DNA of 34,517 nt from Tannerella sp. (GCA_031270465.1 JAISXP010000089.1:1-34517); one strand, 5' to 3'; counted from the stretch's first letter, positions 23,956 through 32,350 are shown. Made by a program: numbers and translations. The notes: generated by a model from the letters alone, not told the origin.

Positions 23956-25113
23956 ATGAAAGAATACAAATTAGCCATTATCGGATGCGGCAAGGTAGCC
24001 CATCTACATGCCAAAGCAATCGGCAATCTGCCCAATGCGACGCTGGCTGCCGTGTGGAGCCGTACCCCGGAATCGGCAGCGAAGTTTGCCGCCGCATACG
24101 GTGCGAAACCTTATAGCGAGATCGCCGCCATGATTCGCGAAAACAGTATCGACTTGGCGATCGTCTGCAACCCTCACCCGTTTCACCGGGACGTGACCGT
24201 CGAAGCGGCACTCGCCGGCGCAAACGTTCTGGTGGAAAAACCGCTCGCCTCCACGCTCGAAGACAGCGACGCCATGATTGCCGCCTGCCGCCAGGCCGGT
24301 GTACGGCTGGGCGTCGTAAGTCAGCGACGCTGGTATGCCCCCGTGCAGCGCATCCGCCAGGCCATCGACGCCGGCAAGATAGGCACGCCCGTCTTCGGCA
24401 CCATCAACATGCTCGGCTGGCGCGACGAGGCCTATTATAACGCCGACCCGTGGCGTGGCACGTGGGACATGGAAGGCGGCGGCGTTCTGGTCAATCAGGC
24501 GCCACACCAACTCGACATCCTGCTCTGGTTCATGGGCGAGGTGGATGAAGTATATGGCCTGTGGCGCAACCTGAACCACCCGTACATCGAAGTGGAAGAT
24601 ACGGCGGTGGCCATCGTGAAGTTCAGGAACGGCGGTATCGGCAACATCATTGTCAGCAACTCCGAAAAGCCGGGCATCTTCGGCAAGGTGCAGGTACACG
24701 GCTCCAACGGCGCGTCCATCGGCGTACAGACCGACGGCGGCGCCATGTTTGTGGCCGGGATGTCGTCCGTGCTCGAACCTCCGGTGAACGATCTGTGGAC
24801 CGTCCCCGGCGAAGAAGCGCTGCTGGCCGGATGGGTGCGCGAAGACAGCGAACTGTTCGAACGCATCGATCCTACCATATATTATATGGAACGGCAAATC
24901 GAAGACTTCCTGACGGCACTCGACGAAAACCGCGACCCGCTCGTAACCGGCGAAACCGGACGTCGTACCGTGGAACTCTTCACCGCCATCTACCGCTCCA
25001 CACGCGACAACGCGCCGGTGAAATTCCCCCTTCTTCCTGAAAATGGACAGGACATGGATGGACGTCCGGTAAAACAAAACGATGAAAGATACGGTCATGA
25101 ACAGATCAAATAA
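23956..25113 (+). CDS. Gfo/Idh/MocA family oxidoreductase
   Basis: 385 residues. The N-terminal Rossmann part has IIGCGKVAHLHAKAI (GxGxxA-type at 10-15) and the family hallmark EKP at 94-96. H184 and D187 in NQAPHQLDILLWF correspond to the usual catalytic HxxD pair. The rest is the alpha/beta substrate lobe. These enzymes oxidise or reduce a sugar ring carbon with bound NAD(P); examples are inositol and glucose-fructose oxidoreductases. It follows the dehydrogenase by 4 bp, and its end overlaps the permease start by 17-32 nt, so it is within one operon. No signal peptide, so it is cytoplasmic. Together with the preceding gene it gives two successive oxidations of the imported compound (inference). 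The substrate is not readable from sequence. Confidence 0.9.
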   Translation: MKEYKLAIIGCGKVAHLHAKAIGNLPNATLAAVWSRTPESAAKFAAAYGAKPYSEIAAMIRENSIDLAIVCNPHPFHRDVTVEAALAGANVLVEKPLASTLEDSDAMIAACRQAGVRLGVVSQRRWYAPVQRIRQAIDAGKIGTPVFGTINMLGWRDEAYYNADPWRGTWDMEGGGVLVNQAPHQLDILLWFMGEVDEVYGLWRNLNHPYIEVEDTAVAIVKFRNGGIGNIIVSNSEKPGIFGKVQVHGSNGASIGVQTDGGAMFVAGMSSVLEPPVNDLWTVPGEEALLAGWVREDSELFERIDPTIYYMERQIEDFLTALDENRDPLVTGETGRRTVELFTAIYRSTRDNAPVKFPLLPENGQDMDGRPVKQNDERYGHEQIK

Positions 25114-26470
25114 CAAACCGGGTCTGATTACTCGCGGATACGTGTTCACTTTTGCACTGGTTACGGTGCTGTTTTTCCTGTGGGCATTGCCCAATACGCT
25201 GAACGACGTTCTTATCAAGCAGTTCATGAAGTCGCTGGAACTGGACCTTGCGCAAACGGGCTTTCTTCCGTTTGCACTCAAGTTCGGATACTTCTGTCTC
25301 TCCATACCGGCAGGTTTATTCATGCAGCGGCGCGGTTACAAGTCGGGTATCCTGTTCGGGCTGTTTCTTTTCGCTGCCGGCTGCTTTCTGTTCTATCCGG
25401 CGTCTACCACGCGGCAGTATGCGCTTTTCCTCGGCGCAATCTTTATCATTGCCGGCGGGCTGGCTTTTCTCGAAATCGGTGCAAACAGTTTCGTCGTCAG
25501 CCTCGGCGACAAGTCCACGTCCGAACGCCGGCTTAATCTGGCTCAGTCGTTCAATCCCATCGGCGGCATTTGCGGCGTGACGGCCGGGACGCTTTTTATC
25601 TTTTCCGGAAACGAACCGACGGCCGCAGAAATAGAAATAATGAAGATGAAAGGGGTGTACGACGAATTTTTGCAGGCTGAAAATCTGCGAGTGTTTCCCA
25701 CGTATGTCGTCATTGGAACAGTAGTGCTGATCGTGGCCGCGCTGATATGGCGCACCCGGTTTCCGAAGATAGAAACGGCGTCGGCAGCGGGGACGAACCG
25801 CAGTGAGAAAGGCAGTTTCAGGGCACTTTTCAAATATCCTCACTGGTACGGCGCCATTATTTCACAGTTCTTTTATCTGGGTGCACAGCTCGGCACCTGG
25901 AGCTACCTGATCACCTACGTGCAGCAAAACAGTCCGCTGGGCGAAAAGCAGGCGGGCGGCTTTTTGATTGCGAATATGGTACTGTTCATGGTGGGGCGCT
26001 TTTTCTCCACCTGGCTGATGAAGTATGTGAAACCGTTACGGCTGATGGGAGTCTATGCTGTGGTAAACATCTGTCTGGTTGCTGTCGCCATATTCGGCTC
26101 ACAGTGGGGCGAAGCGCAGTTCGGACTTGGACTGCATGGCTTGACACTGCCCGTTCCTTTCACAGGATTCTCCGTACCTGCCGGTATCTATGCCCTGCTG
26201 TTCACCACGTTTTTCATGTCGCTGATGTACCCGACAAACTTCGCCTCCGGGATGAAAGGCCTGGGACCAAATGCAAAGCTGGGCGCGTCGATTCTGGTGA
26301 TGAGCCTGATCGGAGGTGCGCTGCTGTCGCTGCTGATGGGACGTATCACCGGTTTTGGATGGGCCGACAGGGCGATAGCTCCCGCAATGATTGTACCGGC
26401 TACGGCCTACGTCGTGATCGCATGGTATGCCTTTATCGGTTCACGTCCGCGGGGGCCTGTTTATGAATGA
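25082..26470 (+). CDS. fucP: FucP-like sugar:H+ symporter (MFS)
   Basis: 462 residues with about 12 hydrophobic segments; it fits the FHS/FucP branch of the major facilitator superfamily. Landmarks are FFLWALPNTLNDVLIKQF near the start, RRGYKSGI in the first cytoplasmic loop, LEIGANSFV, NLAQSFNPIGGICGV and the late FTTFFMSLMYPTNFA. It imports L-fucose or a related sugar with protons across the inner membrane. Two starts are possible, ATG at 25082 and ATG at 25097; both overlap the end of the Gfo/Idh gene. Unlike a normal fuc operon it travels with dehydrogenases instead of isomerase, kinase and aldolase, so its cargo may differ from fucose. Confidence 0.87.
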   Translation: MKDTVMNRSNNKPGLITRGYVFTFALVTVLFFLWALPNTLNDVLIKQFMKSLELDLAQTGFLPFALKFGYFCLSIPAGLFMQRRGYKSGILFGLFLFAAGCFLFYPASTTRQYALFLGAIFIIAGGLAFLEIGANSFVVSLGDKSTSERRLNLAQSFNPIGGICGVTAGTLFIFSGNEPTAAEIEIMKMKGVYDEFLQAENLRVFPTYVVIGTVVLIVAALIWRTRFPKIETASAAGTNRSEKGSFRALFKYPHWYGAIISQFFYLGAQLGTWSYLITYVQQNSPLGEKQAGGFLIANMVLFMVGRFFSTWLMKYVKPLRLMGVYAVVNICLVAVAIFGSQWGEAQFGLGLHGLTLPVPFTGFSVPAGIYALLFTTFFMSLMYPTNFASGMKGLGPNAKLGASILVMSLIGGALLSLLMGRITGFGWADRAIAPAMIVPATAYVVIAWYAFIGSRPRGPVYE

Positions 26471-26536
26471 CTCCATGATATTTCATCAGTCACTGAACAC
26501 GAAGATGTATTGGCAAAAAATGAAACTTGATACAGT

Positions 26537-28420
26537 ATGAAAACAAACATCGGATTTTTTTACATGTGGCTGGCCGTATGGCTGGCTGTATCCTGTTCGC
26601 AGGAAAAGAGTACAGAGTTGAAGGTATTGCAGTTGAACGTGTGGGTAAACACATCGCGCGTGGCGGACGGCGAGCAGGGGCTTGTCGACGTCATAGACCG
26701 GACGGATGCCGACGTCGTACTGCTGTGCGAACTGTATTCCGGGGAAAACGAAACGCCCCTGACGCAAAAAGTAATCGAGGCGCTCGGCAAACGCGGAAAA
26801 ACGTATTTCGGCGACGGGCGCAACCTGCCGGTTGGCATCCTGTCGAAATACGCGCTGGAAGACGTATCGGCGTTCCTTCCGACGGCGGAATGCTACCGGC
26901 CGGTTGTGAAGGCGCATATCACGGTGAACGGACGGACGGTGGCTGTCTATTCCACCCATCTGGATCATCAGAACTACGCGCCATATCTCACGCGCGGATA
27001 CGGCTCGGTGACGTGGACGAAAATGGACGCGCCGGTGACCGACCCTGATTCAATTCTCGTCGCCAACCGCATCGCCTGGCGCGACGAAACCATCCGCGGC
27101 TTTATCCGCGACGCCCGGTCGGAAACGGCGAAGGGGCATCCCGTCATCGTCGGCGGCGATTTCAACGAGCCGTCGCATCTGGACTGGCAGGCAGACACGA
27201 AAGACATGCGCGAACACCGCGGTGCCATCGTCCCCTGGGACGTCTCGCAGATGCTCGCACAGGCCGGATACACAGACGTCTGGCGCCAGCTTTTCCCAAA
27301 CGCGGTGACGCATCCGGGATTCACCTGGCCGGCGGGAAACGGGGCGGCAAAACTGAACGAACTCTTCGCCGCACCGGAAGCCGACGAACGCGACCGCATT
27401 GACTTCATTTATTACTATCCGCAGCCGGGCGTCGAACTGAGCGACGCATGCATTGTCGGGCCGGCAGCTTCCGTAGAGCACGGGAAAATCGTGCCCGACA
27501 GGACGGATGACCCCATACTGACACCCGACGCTGTCTGGCCGAGCGACCACAAGGGAAACCTTGCCACATTTCGCATCGCGCCGGAACCGGCCGCCGCAAA
27601 GCCCCGCGTGGAAAGGAAGCCGACGTTTGCCTTCCTGACCGACGTGCACCTGAACAGAGCCAACGACCGCAACCGCTACAGCGGATTCAAGCATGCGCTG
27701 GACAGGGTCAAGCGCACGGGCGTCGAATTTCTTGTCTTCGGCGGCGACCTGGTGGACATCAACATGGGGTACCAGCTTTCGCGTGCAGAGGCCGACAGCA
27801 TGTACACGGCGTTCAGGCAGGCGGTGGAGCAGACGGAACTGCCCTTCTATTCGGTCATCGGAAACCACGACCGCTATTTCGATGCGGAAAATGGCTGTAC
27901 CGGAGGCGACGAAGTCTTTAAATCGCATCTTGGCGGCTATTCGTACTGCACTTTTGAGCGGCATGGCGTGCGTTTCTTCATCCTCAACTCCGTGCAGCGC
28001 ACCGCCGGGGGCGACCTGTGCATCGGCGCGGAGCAACTGGAATGGCTGCGTCGCGAACTGGTGCACGTGCCGCTGGCCACACCCATCGTTGTGATGCAGC
28101 ATGTGCCGGTATATTCGCTGTACTATCCCGCGGTGGAAATGAAATTCAGCCCGTGGGACGTGGTCTGCAACTTCAGGGAGGAACTGGACGTCTTCCGCGA
28201 ACACAACCTGAAACTCGTCCTGCAGGGACATCAGCACATTCATGAGGAAATACTGCTGCAGGACGTGCAGTACATCACCGGCGGCGCCGTCAGCGCCAAC
28301 TGGTGGAACGGTTCGTTTCACGGCACGGAGGAAGGCTTCCTGCTGGTGCATGTCGACGGCACGGGCGATTTCAACTGGGAGTATGTCGACTGCGGCTGGC
28401 TGCCCGCACCCGAACAGTGA
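26537..28420 (+). CDS. Predicted lipoprotein fusing an EEP-family phosphodiesterase to a calcineurin-like phosphoesterase
   Basis: 627 residues. The N-terminus MKTNIGFFYMWLAVWLAVSC ends in a lipobox-like AVSC (C20), so it is likely anchored and exported. Residues ~27-345 are an endonuclease/exonuclease/phosphatase domain: LQLNVW, E65, STHLDH, GGDFNEPSH at 206-214, and SDHKGN at 336-341. After a proline/alanine-rich linker (348-361) comes a metallophosphatase at ~362-620: D369 and H371 in LTDVHLN, GGDLVD at 402-407, GNHDRY at 442-447, HVP at ~522, and GHQHIH at 564-569. Both metal sites look complete. It could cut a phosphodiester and then remove the phosphate from the product outside the cell. 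It begins 66 bp after fucP, so it is probably cotranscribed. The substrate is unknown. Confidence 0.87.
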   Translation: MKTNIGFFYMWLAVWLAVSCSQEKSTELKVLQLNVWVNTSRVADGEQGLVDVIDRTDADVVLLCELYSGENETPLTQKVIEALGKRGKTYFGDGRNLPVGILSKYALEDVSAFLPTAECYRPVVKAHITVNGRTVAVYSTHLDHQNYAPYLTRGYGSVTWTKMDAPVTDPDSILVANRIAWRDETIRGFIRDARSETAKGHPVIVGGDFNEPSHLDWQADTKDMREHRGAIVPWDVSQMLAQAGYTDVWRQLFPNAVTHPGFTWPAGNGAAKLNELFAAPEADERDRIDFIYYYPQPGVELSDACIVGPAASVEHGKIVPDRTDDPILTPDAVWPSDHKGNLATFRIAPEPAAAKPRVERKPTFAFLTDVHLNRANDRNRYSGFKHALDRVKRTGVEFLVFGGDLVDINMGYQLSRAEADSMYTAFRQAVEQTELPFYSVIGNHDRYFDAENGCTGGDEVFKSHLGGYSYCTFERHGVRFFILNSVQRTAGGDLCIGAEQLEWLRRELVHVPLATPIVVMQHVPVYSLYYPAVEMKFSPWDVVCNFREELDVFREHNLKLVLQGHQHIHEEILLQDVQYITGGAVSANWWNGSFHGTEEGFLLVHVDGTGDFNWEYVDCGWLPAPEQ

Positions 28421-28440
28421 ATAACGAACAGTGAACAGTG
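28412..28440. repeat. Short GAACAGTGA tandem repeats
   Basis: GAACAGTGA occurs three times in close succession, overlapping the stop codon of the preceding gene (28418-28420). It is low-complexity repeat DNA of the kind seen between bacterial genes. The last copy may form part of the terminator stem that follows. Confidence 0.5.
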
Positions 28441-28488
28441 AAGGGACGGACGGACGGTGTTGCCGCGCACCGCGTACTGTTTTTTTTT
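28434..28488 (+). terminator. Possible terminator of the sugar cluster
   Basis: AACAGT (28434-28439) can pair with ACTGTT (28476-28481), and inside that CGGTG pairs with CACCG. A run of nine T follows at 28480-28488. The stem is interrupted, so this is a tentative call. It sits about 14 bp after the stop of the fused phosphoesterase gene and would end the plus-strand operon. Confidence 0.35.
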
Positions 28489-28503
28489 AGCGCTGACGAA
28501 CTG

Positions 28504-28719
28504 TCACCGTCCAGCTTCTCCTGTCAGACCCTTGCCGTGGATGGTGCACTCGGCATTGTCCACTTCCGTACTGTGTATGAAGATGAGGTTGTAGTCCCTG
28601 CCCAACTTGCAGTTTTGTACCATCGTGCGGCGTGACGCGGAGTACTTGGGGGGACGAAGGTGGGGTGTGAGGCGTACATTTATTTTTTCTGAATTTCCAT
28701 TGATATGGAACAGCTCCCT
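28504..28719 (-). pseudogene. Coding-like stretch downstream of and in frame with rnc
   Basis: Directly after the rnc TGA (28720-28722) the same frame stays open for 71 codons, to a TGA at 28504-28506. The part from ATG at 28621-28623 (MVQNCKLGRDYNLIFIHSTE...) has strongly GC-rich third positions like the real genes of this window. RNase III does not need such an extension, so this may be a fragment of another gene, a very small gene, or chance. No family recognised. Confidence 0.3.
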
Positions 28720-29505
28720 TCACTGCCGGGCTTTCAGGTCGTTTATCAAGCGCTGAATGTCTTTGTCATTGCGGATTTTCTGAATAGCCATCTTCGAAGC
28801 GGCCTGCTGCGATTCCTTTTTCGTGTATCCGATGCCGATGCCCAGCGGCATGCCCATCAGCGATACGCTGGTCTGGAAAACAGGACTGCCGGCCTTGTCC
28901 GTGAATGTTTCGACGAGGTCGAAGATGACTTCCAGCCTGTTCTTTTGACTCCACTCGATCAGGTTCGACTTGAAATTCACCTCCCTGCGTATCACCTTGT
29001 CGAGCGGAACGTATTTTTCGATAATCTGCTTCTGGACGTATTCGCAGCACTTCGCGTATCCCATGTCCAGATAAATCGCGCCGATGAGCGCTTCGAAAGC
29101 GTTTCCATACATGTAGTTGTTGTGTGAACATATCTTGCCCGACGACACGATCATCCTGTCCAGTCCCATTTTGAGGGCAATGTGGTTGAGGCTTTCGCGC
29201 TGTACGATTTTCGACCGCGTGTTGGTCATGAAGCCTTCCTTGCGGCTGGGAAATTTCCGGTAGACAAGGTCGGCAACAATGGCGTCGAGCACGGCGTCGC
29301 CCAGAAATTCCAGCCGTTCGTTGTTCTCCATCCTGCCGTCTCTGGCGCCGGCGGACGATGAACGGTGGACAAAGGCTTGCCTGTAAATCTGCGGATCGTT
29401 GGGGTAAAACCCCAAAAGACGGTAAAGAGACAAGTAAGGCTCTCTGTTGCGGATAAAGAGCCTTTTGATGTATCTGAAAAACGAAGTATACACGTTATTT
29501 TTCAA
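28720..29505 (-). CDS. rnc: Ribonuclease III
   Basis: 261 residues. Cuts double-stranded RNA in rRNA and mRNA processing. The RNase III signature NNERLEFLGDAVLDAIVADL is at ~61-80 (E66, D70), and the second metal-site region YGNAFEALIGAIYLD at ~133-147. There an asparagine (N135) stands where E. coli has the aspartate; E138 is kept. From memory, N also occurs in Bacteroides, so it may be the lineage norm. A dsRNA-binding domain ends the protein (NFKSNLIEWSQKNRLEV ... GIGYTKKESQQAASKMAI). The start codon appears to be TTG at 29503-29505, overlapping the fabF end by 11 nt, which suggests translational coupling. Last gene of acpP-fabF-rnc. Confidence 0.94.
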   Translation of the reverse strand: MKNNVYTSFFRYIKRLFIRNREPYLSLYRLLGFYPNDPQIYRQAFVHRSSSAGARDGRMENNERLEFLGDAVLDAIVADLVYRKFPSRKEGFMTNTRSKIVQRESLNHIALKMGLDRMIVSSGKICSHNNYMYGNAFEALIGAIYLDMGYAKCCEYVQKQIIEKYVPLDKVIRREVNFKSNLIEWSQKNRLEVIFDLVETFTDKAGSPVFQTSVSLMGMPLGIGIGYTKKESQQAASKMAIQKIRNDKDIQRLINDLKARQ

Positions 29506-30751
29506 ATTTCCTCACTATCACACTTGCATTGTGGCCACCGAACCCGAAGGTATTGGACAGTGCCGCCCTGACGGTTCGTTTCTGTGCCCTGTTAAACGTG
29601 AAATTCAGGTTGTAATCAATTTCGGGATCGTCGTCGCCCTCGACGTGATTGATGGTCGGCGGGACGATGTCGTCTCTTACCGACAAAATCGAAATGGCAG
29701 CTTCGACGGCGCCGGCCGCACCCAGCAAATGTCCTGTCATGGATTTTGTCGAACTGATATTCAACCTGTACGCATGTTCGCCAAAGACTTCCCTGATCGC
29801 TTTTTCTTCCGAGATGTCGCCGACGGGTGTCGATGTTCCGTGCACATTGATGTAATCAATTTCGTCGGGCTGCATCTCCGCATCTGCAAGCGCATTGCGC
29901 ATCACCAGCTTGGCGCCCAGTCCTTCGGGATGGCTTGCCGTCAGATGGTATGCGTCGGCAGACATTCCGCATCCTGCGACTTCGGCGTAAATCCTTGCGC
30001 CGCGCGCCAGGGCGTGTTCCCGTTTTTCCAGTACCAGACATGCACTGCCTTCGCCCATCACGAAGCCGTCACGACTTGCGCTGAACGGACGTGAGGCCGT
30101 CTCGGGCGAATCGTTGCGTGTCGAAAGCGCATTCATCGCATTGAATCCGCCCACGCCGACAATCGCCAGCGGAGCTTCGGCGCCGCCGGCAAGAATGACG
30201 TCGGCCTTGTTCAGGCGGATGTAGTTGAAAGCGTCGATGATGGCATTCGTCGAAGAGGCGCAGGCCGATACCGTTGCGAAATTCGGGCCGCGGAATCCAT
30301 ATTTCATGGATATGTGGCCTGCTGCAATGTCTCCAATGATCTTGGGAATAAAGAACGGATTGAAGCGCGGACCCAACTCCGGGTTGTAGCCGCGCACTTC
30401 TTCCTGAAAGGAATAGATCCCGCCAATACCGGCCGAAAATATCACGCCGATACGGTCTTTGTCCGCCTTCTCCAAATCCATTCCCGCATCGGCTACGGCC
30501 TCGTCGGCCGCCACCAGGGCGAAATGGGTATAGCGGTCACACTTGCGGGCCTCTTTCCTATCCATATACTGCATAATGTCAAAGCCCTTCACTTCGCAGG
30601 CGAAACGGGTTTTGAACTTTGCAGTATCAAACCGAGTAATAGGCCCGGCGCCGCTTACCCCATTGCGGATACAAGACCATGTTTCAGGCATCGTATTCCC
30701 CAACGGCGTAACGGCTCCAAGACCTGTTACTACAACTCGCTTCAATTCCAT
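29495..30751 (-). CDS. fabF: Beta-ketoacyl-ACP synthase II
   Basis: 418 residues, normal FabF length. It condenses malonyl-ACP with acyl-ACP to elongate fatty acids in the cytoplasm. Active site: C164 in VSACASSTNA, H304 in VHGTSTPVGD, K336 in SSTKSMTGH, and H341. GHLLGAAGAVEA and FGFGGHNAS are standard. It starts 14 bp after acpP and overlaps the rnc start, so acpP-fabF-rnc is one transcription unit, the usual order in Bacteroidales. Complete, nothing unusual. Confidence 0.97.
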   Translation of the reverse strand: MELKRVVVTGLGAVTPLGNTMPETWSCIRNGVSGAGPITRFDTAKFKTRFACEVKGFDIMQYMDRKEARKCDRYTHFALVAADEAVADAGMDLEKADKDRIGVIFSAGIGGIYSFQEEVRGYNPELGPRFNPFFIPKIIGDIAAGHISMKYGFRGPNFATVSACASSTNAIIDAFNYIRLNKADVILAGGAEAPLAIVGVGGFNAMNALSTRNDSPETASRPFSASRDGFVMGEGSACLVLEKREHALARGARIYAEVAGCGMSADAYHLTASHPEGLGAKLVMRNALADAEMQPDEIDYINVHGTSTPVGDISEEKAIREVFGEHAYRLNISSTKSMTGHLLGAAGAVEAAISILSVRDDIVPPTINHVEGDDDPEIDYNLNFTFNRAQKRTVRAALSNTFGFGGHNASVIVRKFEK

Positions 30752-30765
30752 AATATTGAAAATGA

Positions 30766-31005
30766 TTACTTTACAGCATTTGTCTCAATATAGGCAATCG
30801 CGTCTCCCACTGTAGAAATCTTTTCGGCCTGATCATCGGGAATTGCAATACCGAATTCTTTTTCGAATTCCATAATCAACTCTACGGTGTCAAGCGAATC
30901 AGCTCCCAAATCGTTGGTGAAGCTTGCGTCGTTTTTTACTTCAGATTCCTCTACACTTAACTTATCAACAATGATAGCTTTTACTCTGGATGCAATTTCA
31001 GACAT
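30766..31005 (-). CDS. acpP: Acyl carrier protein
   Basis: 79 residues, acidic. The phosphopantetheine attachment site is S37 in [12 protein letters not shown]. The protein carries growing fatty acyl chains for FabF, encoded 14 bp downstream. Start [12 protein letters not shown] is the family norm. A good promoter lies upstream on the minus strand. Confidence 0.97.
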   Translation of the reverse strand: MSEIASRVKAIIVDKLSVEESEVKNDASFTNDLGADSLDTVELIMEFEKEFGIAIPDDQAEKISTVGDAIAYIETNAVK

Positions 31006-31059
31006 AATTTTCAGTTTTAGATTAATAAATAATTACGCATATGTTTTAATTTTGCGGTG

Positions 31060-31092
31060 CAAAGAAACGAAATTTTATTCTTATACAGCAAA
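31060..31092 (-). promoter_or_regulatory. Promoter of the acpP-fabF-rnc operon
   Basis: On the minus strand, TTTG (31089-31092) is followed after 21 nt by TTTCTTTG (31060-31067). This is one mismatch from the Bacteroidetes TAnnTTTG box; CACCGC right after it is also typical for strong promoters in this group (from memory). The leader to the acpP ATG at 31005 would be about 50 nt. Confidence 0.6.
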
Positions 31093-31115
31093 TATAAAGC
31101 GTGAAAAATGCGGAA

Positions 31116-31146
31116 AATTGCACATTTTTTCTTTGCATGTGCAATT
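31116..31146. promoter_or_regulatory. Perfect 10-bp inverted repeat just upstream of purN
   Basis: AATTGCACAT (31116-31125) pairs perfectly with ATGTGCAATT (31137-31146) across 11 nt. The loop contains TTTCTTTG-like sequence (31128-31135), identical to the -7 box of the acpP promoter. The repeat ends 17 bp before the purN ATG. It could be an operator for a purine-type regulator or a leader hairpin. No -33 box was found for purN. Confidence 0.45.
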
Positions 31147-31163
31147 GGAAGCGACAGTAAGAT

Positions 31164-31736
31164 ATGAAAAAAATAGCTATTTTTGCCTCTGGATCAGGAA
31201 CTAATGCCGAGAATATCGCGAAATGTTTTTCTGATCACAAGCACATCGAAGTGGCCGTTGTTTTATCCAACAATCCGCGTGCGGGAGTGCACGAACGGAT
31301 GAAACGGCTCGAAATTCCGTCCTTCACCTTATCGAGGGACGAGTTTGCGACGGGCGACGCCGTCCTGAAAAAACTGTCGGAACACGACGTCGACTGGATT
31401 GTTCTGGCCGGTTTCATGAACAGGATTCCTCCGGTTTTCATGAACGTGTATCCCGACCGGATTGTCAACATCCATCCGGCGCTTCTCCCGAAGTACGGCG
31501 GAAAGGGGATGTATGGTATGCATGTGCACGAAGCCGTCGTCGCCGGCGGCGAGAGGGAGTCGGGCATCACTATACATTATGTAAATGAAAACTACGACGA
31601 AGGTCAGATTATCTTTCAGGCGAAATGCTCCGTCGCGCCGGAGGATACGCCGGAAGACGTGGCCGCCAAGGTACACCGGCTGGAATACGCGCACTATCCC
31701 GAAGTGCTCGAAAGGCTGCTGACCGGGACGGTCTAA
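31164..31736 (+). CDS. purN: Phosphoribosylglycinamide formyltransferase
   Basis: 190 residues. Transfers the formyl group of 10-formyltetrahydrofolate to GAR, the third step of purine synthesis. Landmarks: SGSGTNAENI at 9-18 (phosphate binding), N102 and H104 in VNIHPALLPKYGG, and D145 in ENYDEGQIIFQ; these are the three catalytic residues. It has a clean N-terminus, MKKIAIFASGSGTN. Monocistronic on the plus strand; its stop (31734-31736) overlaps the stop of the converging phosphatase gene by 4 nt. Confidence 0.96.
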   Translation: MKKIAIFASGSGTNAENIAKCFSDHKHIEVAVVLSNNPRAGVHERMKRLEIPSFTLSRDEFATGDAVLKKLSEHDVDWIVLAGFMNRIPPVFMNVYPDRIVNIHPALLPKYGGKGMYGMHVHEAVVAGGERESGITIHYVNENYDEGQIIFQAKCSVAPEDTPEDVAAKVHRLEYAHYPEVLERLLTGTV

Positions 31737-32266
31737 AACGATATGCGGACAATTCCGCCGAAAGGTTCGGGCGACTTGAAGGCTTCTTCGGGTTGTATAA
31801 GCCCGACATATACCTGTGCGCCGGCCAATATGCCTCCATGCGTAAAGACGGCCACACGGCGGTAGTCTTTTGTCCTGATTTCGTCGAGAAACGAAACGAC
31901 GCGTACGTTCAGGTCGGCTACCGATTCGCCGTCCGTAGCCGGTACGTTCAGGAAATCGGCCACCCATTTCCCGATATGCGGGTCGCATTTCATTATCTGG
32001 GGATATGACAGCATCTCCCATGCGCCGAAACTGATTTCTTTCAGTCGCCCGTCGCGGACTGCATCGGAATAGCCGCAGTAGTCCGCAAGTCGCGTGCACC
32101 GGCTTAAAGGGCTTGTATAAACTGCATCAAAGGGAATATCCCGCAGTTTTTGCTTCACAAGTGCTGCTTCTTTTTCGAAAGTGTCTTTCAGTGGCACATC
32201 CGTCTGGCCGTAGCAAATGCCCTCAGGGACGTCGACCGACGTGTGCCGTATCAAGTATATTTCCAT
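31733..32266 (-). CDS. cobC: Histidine phosphatase, alpha-ribazole phosphatase-like (CobC)
   Basis: 177 residues. The histidine phosphatase motif is LIRHTSVDVPEGICYGQTDVPL (R7, H8); the C-Y-G-Q-T-D part is typical of CobC. SPLSRCTRLA follows at 52-61, LKEISFGAWE with E77, and the second histidine H143 in FTHGGIL. CobC removes the 5' phosphate from alpha-ribazole phosphate in the lower-ligand path of cobalamin synthesis. No other cob gene is in the window, so salvage use or a broader phosphatase role is possible. It converges on purN with a 4-nt overlap. It starts 84 bp from the terminator of the next gene and therefore has its own promoter region, but no clear box was seen. Confidence 0.85.
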   Translation of the reverse strand: MEIYLIRHTSVDVPEGICYGQTDVPLKDTFEKEAALVKQKLRDIPFDAVYTSPLSRCTRLADYCGYSDAVRDGRLKEISFGAWEMLSYPQIMKCDPHIGKWVADFLNVPATDGESVADLNVRVVSFLDEIRTKDYRRVAVFTHGGILAGAQVYVGLIQPEEAFKSPEPFGGIVRISF

Positions 32267-32350
32267 ACCGTAAAAAATTTATGTCCGCAAAGATGAAAAT
32301 AAAATTTCAAATCTCCGCTCTTCGACGTCAAAAATGATGTGCCGATGAAC

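Noticed and set aside
22440..26470. Standard L-fucose operon
   Set aside because: fucI, fucK and fucA are absent; only the mutarotase and the permease match it, so calling it a normal fuc operon would go beyond the sequence.
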